DNA of 64,000 nucleotides, from assembly GCA_015680685.1 (NCBI GenBank), contig MNCI01013723.1:393850-457849 (forward strand), read 5' to 3'. Positions 55,616-64,000 of this stretch are shown piece after piece. A program made the translations under genes and the position numbers. Position 1 is the stretch's first letter, and every line of letters begins with the position of its first letter. The stretch is from Gnetum montanum. Taxonomy: Eukaryota > Streptophyta > Gnetopsida > Gnetales > Gnetaceae. The notes beneath the pieces were generated by a model that worked only from the letters and a program-made list of their open reading frames with translations, made no database searches and was not told where the DNA came from.

Positions 55616-56298
55616 CTAGGGAGCACTTTGGTTAAAAGGTTGCTTAATAGAAATTTCAGAGGTGGAAGTAGTTGGGTTAATAACCATAGGTGTTTGTTAG
55701 GGCTTTGTGGGGCTATTGGTTATGAAGAATGGCCTTTTGCGAATCTTAGATTTAGAACGACTCGACTAAGGATCTAGTTGTAAGTTTACTACCCTCATAA
55801 TGTTCCTTTGCTATGGCTGGGTAGGTATCTCATCCTACATGGATGAAGTAGGTGGTAGAGGGGTTGAAGATGGTGATGTAGGAGTCGAAGAGTGTTAAGG
55901 AGACAGTAAGGAAATGGGGACTTCCCCCTTGGAAAAGGTGCTTTGTAGTATTTAGGAGGATAATAGTGATGTGGGAAGGAAGTGTGACTTGAAGAGTCAC
56001 ATTGGGAGATCAACTACTAAACATAATACCCATATGGATCTAGTTAGCAATAAGGAAACTGCTACCTTAGAGGTGGCATCCCCCATGACTATGGGTGTTT
56101 CCATTGCTAGTATTGTTCCTGAGGTTGAGATGGCACTCCACTCGAATAGTAAGCTTATTGGTGGAATTTCTACCAATAGTTGCCTTGTGGATAAGGTAAT
56201 CACTTGGGTGCTTGCCATTTTTCCAATCTAGAATTTAGAGCATACATCCTAGATTCTTGTAGGTGTGACAAGATAGGGTAACATCCCTTGGAATGTTC
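55616..56298 (-). pseudogene. Gag-protease linker of element E, cut by element F
   Basis: The - strand encodes the Tyr/Pro/His-rich linker (SSHTSFPHHYYPPKYYKAPFP around 56000-55900), preceded by the LPYPQGN-like segment near 56190. At 56299 it changes abruptly into the truncated LTR of F. The preceding gag sequence resumes at 62967 with ~200 bp missing. Confidence 0.75.
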
Positions 56299-57053
56299 AT
56301 AAATATGCATGCTCCCACTACGTATTTGACATATTTTGTCAATAGAGTAGCCAAATCCTTACAGTTTTATTCCATAGTCCTAGAGAATAACTAGTTAGTG
56401 CCTGCAGTGTGGATCTGAGTCAATTGTAGGATGTCTTATTCGAATGGCAATGTACTTGGTCACATTCCATGAATGATAATAGGATTGAGATTGAGTCTTA
56501 TTCATTGTAGCACTTTGACTTATATTAAATTTACTTTTAATGTAATTTATAGTTCATGTACTTAGTTAATATTTACATTTCCATGCATATTAATGAATTG
56601 GCAGAATGAGTGTGACTAGTTTTAAGTGTAAACATATATTTTCTTGGTAATCCTAGCAACATTATTGATTGGTTTGCCCAGTAGTGTAGCGCTTGGTAAT
56701 CCCAGTAGTGGATACATGGGTTTAAGACATGTACAATAAGCTAGGAATACATACTCATCAGCTGTAGGCTAGTTTAGACTTTACTTTCTATTGCAAATTT
56801 GACCAAATAATTAATTTCTCTATTATCGTTAAGATTGGCATAAGGTTAAAACAACATCAACCATCATATGGCTCACTTTGGACTAAATCATACATGACAA
56901 AGCTACCACTAGTCTAAGTGGGAAGACAACAAACTACGATTAATGCTTAACAATCTAGATGCATAACTAGTCCCATTCATAGAATTCGATCAGGTTTCAT
57001 GTGAACACTTGTAATTCGTATGGTTGGGTCTAGGGGGTCCCTACCACTCATCA
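56299..57053 (+). repeat. Truncated 5' LTR of element F
   Basis: 755 bp matching 62211-62966. It starts at CATAAATATGCATGC, inside the TATA region, so U3 is missing. It ends CCACTCATCA before the primer site. Confidence 0.9.
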
Positions 57054-57054
57054 T

Positions 57055-57072
57055 TGGCGCCATTGCTAGGGA
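57055..57072 (+). other. Primer-binding site of element F (tRNA-Asp type)
   Basis: TGGCGCCATTGCTAGGGA, the best preserved primer site in the window, with three mismatches to the tRNA-Asp complement, all transitions. Confidence 0.87.
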
Positions 57073-57178
57073 TGGTGCTAGTTATCTAGATTAGTTATAT
57101 TATACATGATCGCTATAAATGTATTAATGATTTATCTTTTGAAAAATTTTAAAATTTGAAGTCACACACGATAAGAAC

Positions 57179-58723
57179 ATGTCTTCTTCACATAGAATCA
57201 ATAATGCATCATATAATGAAACCTCTCATAAGAGAAATGATAAGATCTATATTGAAAAGAATTAATGTGAAAAACCTCAAGTAGGGGCTTCGTATGTTCA
57301 TTTTGACCCTTACTACACTCAAGGATTTCGTTCAACTATTGTAGATAATCCTAGAGGAGATGGAGTAAGTCCTAGATCAAGGAGGACCTCAAGGCCTAAG
57401 ATCTCCTCTAAACATAGAAAAGATAGATTAAGGAACCATGGGGGAAGATATAGTAGCCATGGTGATTCTCCCAGTTCCCCATATTCCTGTTCCTCTTTAA
57501 CATCGGGTCAAGATAAAGATAGAAATTGAACCCAAGGGAAAAATCAAAGATATCAAGATGAACATAGACAAGATCATCATAATCAGATGAATAGAAATAT
57601 AGATTATCACCATGACATGTTTGATTCAAATGAATCCTTATTGGCTACTAGGGGTCTAACATAGATTTGGAAGGTAGTTCAAATATTCCAAAGGCATCAA
57701 AGGGACAATCACATTAAATGACTTGATATCGACAAAATTCCTAAATTTAGGGGAGGGTACAATTGTAGGCCACAACATCATTTACAAGCCTCCCATGATG
57801 GTTGTGCCTTGTAAAATATTAAACACAAGTGGAAAAAGCTTACACTCTTTCCTAGGACACTAATAGATGAAGCTAAAAGTTGATATAGATCCTTGGAACC
57901 TGATTTCATTTACTGATGGTCCATAATGCTGGAGCTCTTTAATATAAAATACCAAACCTATGCGAGAATGTCCAACCTAAGAAAACAAATCCAAGGATGG
58001 AACTAAGAAAAACATGAATCCTTGGATGTGGCTTTGGATAGATAATATTCTCTATCACATATATGTCCAGGCCATGATTTTTCTCAAAAAGAGCAACTTT
58101 TCGACATCATAGATGGGCTTCATAATGAAATGAGAGAGACTCTTTGGATTTATGCCCAAGGTTGATTATACAAATTGAAAGCCTATCAGATACAAAGGCT
58201 AATAAAGTAGGTGGCAAAAGAAGGAGAGTTATGTAAATGAGAGAATGTAGAGGAATACAACCGGGATCCAACTCTTCAAAAGAAGAGGATCCATATCTAT
58301 GATAAGGAAAAGGAGGTTGTTCTCAATGAGGTGATTTCAGAACAAACCTTGCCAATACAAAAGTCTATTAATGAGCTTAAAGAAAGGCTAGATAAGATGT
58401 GGGAGTTGATAAATGACAAAGTTACAACTTACGTAAAAACCATAGAGGAGACAATAACACAAAAAGAATCAAGTGATTAATATAAGAAGAGGAAAATGAA
58501 CCAAGAAACCAGTAGGAACACTTATTGGCAAAAAGGAAAAATGATTGTAGGTGAAGAGGCCATAAACTCAACCACAGAAGATGATGATGGAGGCAACATC
58601 TTTGTATATGATCATCCAAATGGCTATTGTCCAATCATGTTACATCTACATGAGTGTTGGGCTTTTGATTTGAATCCCAAGTTCATACAAAAGAAAATGC
58701 CTAGGAAATTACCTTTTTTATAA
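57179..58723 (+). pseudogene. gag: Athila-like gag of element F
   Basis: From ATG 57179 (MSSSHRI) a single frame runs to the stop at 58721, interrupted by 13 in-frame stops but no frameshift. It has a His/Arg/Ser-rich tract (57370-57640), the capsid-like domain from LDIDKIPKFRGGY to LRKQIQGW (57722-58005), the EMRETLWIYAQG and EEYNRDP blocks, a coiled-coil-like segment, a Lys-rich tract and the C-terminal YDHPNGYCPIMLHL motif. Most stops fall where A or D have CAA, CGA, CAG or TGG. Confidence 0.9.
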
Positions 58724-59930
58724 GATAATTATAGACAATCCTACAATCAATTGTACTATCCTATTGGGACTTCTTATCAGCCTCAAAACTATCATCAACT
58801 GTAGTGGTGAAACCCATAGGCATGGGGGAGGCCATCATCAAACTAGCACTACCCTTACTACCAACTAGAACTTTACAAATATTATGTTCAACAACCTATT
58901 TCCCCAACTGGTTCTACTTCCTCTACCTCAAATGACTACTACCACTCTCTCAAATATCATCAACCCACAATATCTTCTATGGGATCACCACCTCACACTT
59001 CTCATCCGCCATCATGTCCTTAATATTCTCATACTTCCCTCCATCACATGCCACCACCAACAACATAGGAAGATTTGGAACCACAACATCAATGAAAGAA
59101 TGTCACTTGTGCTGTGAACATACATGAAAATGATAATGCTAGTACATCTCAACCACAACCTTGGAAACTTCCTTTAGGGTAGTTTCCTCACACAAGCACA
59201 AAACTTGTAGACTTATTGGCACATAAAAACCCATATAAGGCCAATTTGGTGCAACACCCTTCCTTACAAAAATGATGTCTCCTAATCATACACAAAAGCC
59301 AACAATCATCATCACTCTAACAAAGGAAGAAAATGATGAATCGATCATTGTGGAGGGACAAAAACCTCCATTCATCACTAATAATGATAAAGGATGCAAC
59401 TGTGAGCTGGAAGTTTAAAATATTCAAAAAACCCCTATATTGATCCATCATAAAGTTCAGAAACAAGTGTGTGAGCAAAAACTAGTTTATGTAGTAGCCA
59501 CTAAACTAGAAGGCATCCAGTGGCTTGGAAATAAGAGTGCAAAATCATTTAACAGATGCATGGAACCAACCAATCCACTTATTAGTTCTAAAATTATGGA
59601 AATGGATCAAACAAAGAACCTAGATGCAGACATCTTACATCAAAAAAAGATATTAAACAAGGACATTTGTGAATTAAGATAAAAAATCAATAAGAAGAAG
59701 GAAACACATATGGATCCTCTAAAAAGGAAATACCTTCAAGTCTAGTTTAAGATATGTCTCCCAATTGAAATGAGATTATCATCAATGTTAGATGTGCTAC
59801 CATGTGAATGATTAAATCAACAAAGATGATAAATGGAAAAACTATGGTGGTGTACAATCCATTTCCCAAATGCTCAATGATAAGATTAGTCTTAGGGGAG
59901 ATGCCCCATCCTAATGTAAGAACTAATAAG
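58724..59930 (+). pseudogene. Post-gag linker and tail of element F (no protease)
   Basis: The Tyr/Pro/His-rich linker (58740-59200) leads to a stretch without any D-S-G/D-S-S or I-M-G-R block, so the protease is absent. An 80-codon open piece (59440-59682: CEQKLVYVVATKLEGIQWL, CMEPTNP) corresponds to the linker between protease and RT in A. A tail (VVYNPFPKC..., 59850 on) then meets noncoding DNA at ~59930, as in B. No RT, RNase H or integrase. Confidence 0.7.
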
Positions 59931-61056
59931 TGCTTTTCACTTTTTTGTTTTACAATTTTTTATCATTTTCCCATTTCTCTCACCATTTTCTAATTCTTAA
60001 TATGTTTTTCATTTCTTTATATTTTTCATTTCTTTTCTTTATAATTTTCTCTTTTCTTGAGTCATTTTCTTCATGTTTTCATTAATAATATTACCAGTCA
60101 TGATGTAAAAGTCAACGCTATGTGTTGGGTTTTTGTGCTATGTTATAAAGATGATTACGTAATTGTGTGAAGTAGTGAGAGCACCTCATCCATCCCTCTG
60201 GTTCTCTAAACAAAAAGGTCTTTTATCATGAAAGAAATTTTGTTCTTCTTTCATGAAACTAGAATTAATTAATGATCATTATACCTTGAAGAAAGAGGAA
60301 AAGACCAAGTAGGTATGGTAAAGGATGTGACCTCAAGGGGATTTGTTTGGTTCTCTTCTTAACTTCATTCATGTGGTATATGGCTCCTCTAGGAATGTAT
60401 CATCACTCCTCCATCAACCAATAAATAGGAAGCTATGTCTGTGCACAATGTGATTCCCATTTCAAAAAAATATAAAATTAAAAAAACAACAACAACAAAA
60501 GAAAAAAAAGAAAAAAAATTAATAATGGGAATTCAAAGCACACTTGTTAGACACAATAATGGATTATAAGCACTAGTTATGGGGCTAGAAAGACATGTTA
60601 TCCATGTCTAAAGGCACCCCTCTAACTAAGGCCCTTTCTTCCTTATTCTTTTTCTTCTCTTTTTGTAGTGATGATTGTTCTTGGTGATGGTTGTGGACTC
60701 ATGATGATCAACGGAAAGGAACACATCAATGAAAGATTACTGTTAATGGTATGGACTTGGTTTGAAACTTAGATGGATAGGTATGCTAGTTATTTTAATC
60801 ACACTCGACATAAGAATCTCTTGCAGACATGGTAAAGCACCTTACATTCCCATCTCTGCAATCCCTTCTTATTCCATTATTCACTTCAATGTTGCATGCA
60901 ATTATGAGCCCAATGGTTTTGTGTAGTATGGTACAAGATCCCAACCAAGGTAGTTGTGTGTTGTTTGGAATAAAGGCATGGTCTACATTTAATTTTTAGG
61001 GTTCCCACAAACATCTATAAAAGTGGTTATGCTAGGACATTATGGTAGGAGCTTGC

Positions 61057-61087
<31 letters not shown>

Positions 61088-62009
61088 TGTGGGGGGTTAG
61101 TGATAGTTTCTTTGAATTTATGCATGATTTTGGGACTACTTCTCATCCATTTCATTAATTTTTCATACTTTTCTATTTCCATATCCATTAATATTTCTTA
61201 ACCATCTTCTGAATCAGACCTTTGGTTTTAATTGTTTAAAAACTTGTGCGCTTTTGGAGTTACACTCATTAGTCATCGAGGCTGCCTACTTTAAACTTTT
61301 TTTAAATTTTCCAACATCCTATTTTCAAAAATTATGATAACTAATAGTAATTAACCAAAATAAGGTGAAGAACTTGATGATTATAGTTACCTCATAGCCT
61401 TGGGCATAGTACGCTATCATCACCTTATGCTTAAATGCAAACTAAGGGATTCGAAAATAGTTAATTATTAAGGAAAATTAACTAAAACTAATGTTGATCC
61501 TTTGGTGACTATAGGTGATGCTAAAAGGGATGCCTAAGAAAGAAAGTCTTTTTCCAGGAACAAAAATGAAGCCAAGAGAGGGACAACGGAGGATATGCCC
61601 ATGGACAGAAAGTAGTACATATAGGATAACGGCTCAAACATCACATGATTGCTCGATCCATGGGATGATGAGATGAAATTTCAGTCCATCCTTCAAGAAT
61701 GTTTTGCATAACTAAAGAAGCATCAATATAACAATCAAGGTTGGAAGTCTACCACCATTAGTGGCAACATGAAGAATCATCTTTAGTGGAGTTTTGAAGA
61801 ACTCTACAAAATTTGAAATCTTCAATGTCTATCCAATAATTTTGTCATTTTTTAATACATCCACTAAAATAAAATTTTATAATGAGGCACTTAAATTTAG
61901 TCAATAATTAGCGTTAGTTAACAATCCCATACTTTCCCAATTTTTTGTAAAGGAAGCTCGATCCTATCCTGTTAACTCGAGGATGAGTTTTTAGTCAGTC
62001 GTGGGTGTA
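59931..62009 (+). other. 3' noncoding region of element F
   Basis: A T-rich start (59940-60090) matches 196-430 of B on the other strand. It holds the conserved block at 60525-60650, with the stem-loop AGACATG-TTATC-CATGTCT at 60591-60609, an A-rich tract (60465-60520), a 20-G run (61066-61085) and a degenerate polypurine tract GTGGGTGTA (62001-62009). No gene is seen. Confidence 0.75.
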
Positions 62010-62966
62010 GGATGAAGCATCAATTGGCTAAGATATTGTAGATACAATGTCATTGATGCTACCTCATGCCTACGTAGTAGCATCCCTATCGATGCATATA
62101 TGCTAGCTTCTACATCATAGATGCTACATCACATTTGCGATGTCGTAGCTATGTCAACATGATCCCATCAATGCATGGGATGATGCATTGATGCAGTGTC
62201 TATCTCTACCCATAAATATGCATGCTCCTACTATGTATTTGACATCTTTTATCAATATAGTAGTCAAACCCTTGCAATTTTATTCTGTAGCCTTAGAGAA
62301 TAATCAGTGAGTGCACACAATGTGGATCTAAGTTACTTGTACGACATCTTATTCTAGTGGCAATGTATCTAGACACATTACATGAATGTCAATAAGATTG
62401 AGATTGATTCTTATTCATTGTAGCACTTTGACTTAGATTAAATTTACTTTTAATGTAATTTATATTCCATGTACTTAGTTAATATTTACGTTTCCATGCA
62501 TATTAATGAATTTGTAGAATGAGCATGACTAGTTTCAAGCATAAACACGTATTCGCTTGGTAATCCCAATAGTGTTATTGCTTGGTTCACCTAGTAGTGT
62601 AGCACTTGGTAATCCCAGTAGTGGATATGTGGGTTCAGGACATGTATGGTAAGTTGGGAATAGACACTCATTACGTGTAAGCTAGTTTAGACTTTACTTT
62701 CCATTGTAAATTAGATTAAATAATTAATTTCTCTATTATCGTTATGATTAGCATAAGGCCAAAACAACATCAACCATCATATGCCTCACTTTGGACTAAA
62801 CCATACATGACAAAGCTACCACTAGTTCAAGTGGAAAGATAGCAAACTATGATCAATGCTTAACAATCTAGATTCACAACTAGTTCCATCCATGAAATTC
62901 AATCAAGTTGCATGTGAATATTCGTAATTCATATGGTTGGGTGTAGGGGGTACCTACCCCTCATCA
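62010..62966 (+). repeat. 3' LTR of element F
   Basis: 957 bp, starting GGATGAAGC (TGATGA with one change) and ending CCCCTCATCA. U3 (62030-62200) is rich in GATGCAT/CATCGATG motifs as in E. TATA-like CATAAATATG at 62211. Confidence 0.9.
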
Positions 62967-64000
62967 CACATTTTTTCAATCTTAGCTAAGATTTCAATAA
63001 TGATTTTTGAATTGGTAAGGTTTTTCCTTACACCATTTCATCAAGGGATAACTACTCCTCATTCTCACAGAAATGGACCTTGCTCTTGTAGATGGAGGGT
63101 TCTTTGTGGTATTCTTCTATAATTTCTCGCTTTTTTGGCTCTCCTTCCTCTTTGGTGACTTGCTCAATAAGCCTTTGAATCTGATGAACCCTTAACTCAA
63201 AAATTGTCCCTTGGGAATAGACCCCTAAGGGTTCTCCTTATTTTAATTCTAAGCTCATCTATGATGTGGTGTAGTTGATCCCTTTAAGAGTATTTGTGAC
63301 TTGGGCATCAGTGCAACAAAGAGTAGTACCTACCCATGGCCACATCCAAGGACTCATGAGTACCTTGTTTCCATCCTTGGATTTACCTCCTTAGATTAGA
63401 CACTATAGAGTACATTTGGTACTTATCATTGAACAATTCTAGCATCATACTCCATTGTTGAATGGATTCTAGTTCCAATGACTAGTACTAACTTTCTACC
63501 TCCTTTATGAGTATCCTTGAAAACAATTTTAGCTTTTTTCATTCATTTTCTACACTTTGCTAGGCACAAACATCATGAAAGGCTTGCAAATGATTCTATG
63601 GGTCTAAATTAAATTCCCCTTCAAACTTAGGGATATTATTCATATCTAGCCATTTAATGCGACTATCTTTCAAGTGCCTAGTGGGAATTTTGACAACCTC
63701 TAAAATATTCAGCATGTTTATAGTGGCTAGCTTGGGCTCATCATAGTCATGACAATTTCTATTATCTCTATCATGGCTATGATGCCTATGATGAGTCATG
63801 TTGTGCCTTCATTCTTTATGATGTTCTTCCCCACATTGTTGCTCATGTCCCTAGTTCTTGTTGTCCTAGTGAGATCTATGATCATCCCTATCCCACTGTT
63901 TATTGTGATCCCAATCTTTGTTATTTATACCACAATCTTGGCCTCTTCTTCTCATGTCATAGTTGGAGGAGGAAGGCAATGAGAAGGATGATGATGATGG
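62967..64000 (-). pseudogene. gag: Gag of element E, right-hand part, running off the window
   Basis: On the - strand this continues E's gag after the F insertion. A 67-codon open piece (63799-63596) has the His/Asp/Arg-rich tract followed by VVKIPTRHLKDSRIKWLDMNNIPKFEGEF, closely matching A (VRVPTRHQKDSRIKRLDINNIPRFEGG, 4468-4550). The capsid-like domain goes on to ~63300 in shifted frames. 62967-63130 is the charged region before the knuckle. The N-terminus and 5' LTR of E lie beyond 64000. Confidence 0.83.

Larger units (their letters stand above)
56299..62966 (+). mobile_element. Element F: non-autonomous Athila-like element nested in E
   Basis: Contains a 5'-truncated 5' LTR (56299-57053), a tRNA-Asp-type primer site, gag, a post-gag linker with no protease, no RT/RNase H/integrase, a short tail, a 2-kb noncoding region with the conserved block, and a 957-bp 3' LTR (62010-62966). 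The first ~201 bp of the 5' LTR and ~200 bp of adjoining E gag are deleted, so the left target duplication is lost. The layout matches element B except that B keeps the protease. Confidence 0.87.

Overview
This window is plant nuclear DNA made almost entirely of nested, decayed LTR retrotransposons. I found no convincing host gene, tRNA, rRNA or CRISPR array. The main signals are plant Ty3/gypsy (Athila-like, Tat-like and chromovirus) proteins, LTRs of about 0.8-0.95 kb, primer-binding sites resembling the 3' end of tRNA-Asp, and heavy C-to-T/G-to-A decay. Old, deeply stacked insertions with few removals suggest a large, slowly purged seed-plant genome such as a conifer or large-genome monocot. 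That guess about the host is inference only.

Layout. 1-195: 3' end of a fairly young + strand LTR (element C) sitting in an old - strand Athila-like element B (196-14841). B is also split by a complete + strand Athila-like element A (2597-12484; LTR-PBS-gag-PR-RT-RH-IN-noncoding-PPT-LTR). 14842-18408 is an unassigned background that carries a 1.55-kb mini LTR element of Copia type (15742-17295, perfect 5-bp target duplication). 18409-28442 is a complete - strand Athila-like element D (perfect TTTTA duplication), again inserted in the unassigned background.

28443-34500 holds AT-rich unassigned DNA, then a + strand chromovirus-like fragment G (gag, PR, then directly integrase C-terminus and chromodomain; RT and integrase core absent). 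An ancient solo Athila LTR (32937-33751) splits its chromodomain. About 34500-39310 is a + strand Tat-like gag/protease remnant H. 41129-44368 is a - strand Tat-like pol remnant J with 3' tandem repeats.

44369 to the window end is a stack: J is interrupted by Athila-like element I (3' LTR 44369-45205). I is interrupted by Athila-like element E (3' LTR 45951-46890, env-position ORF, noncoding, IN, RH, RT, PR, gag running off the right end). E's gag is interrupted by a non-autonomous Athila-like element F (56299-62966).

No gene shown here is intact. Where the order is readable it is the normal retrotransposon plan: Gag makes the particle, protease matures it, reverse transcriptase/RNase H copy the RNA from a tRNA-Asp-like primer, and integrase inserts the copy. 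The most interesting signals are: (i) a gag-bearing lineage lacking RT-IN with the same layout in B and F; (ii) a conserved noncoding block with a small stem-loop after pol in A, D, E and F; (iii) a coiled-coil ORF in the env position shared by E and I, with a U3-like motif patch upstream in E; (iv) LTR subfamilies that differ in the palindromic motif of U3 (GATATC versus GATGCAT). All alignments and counts were done by eye.
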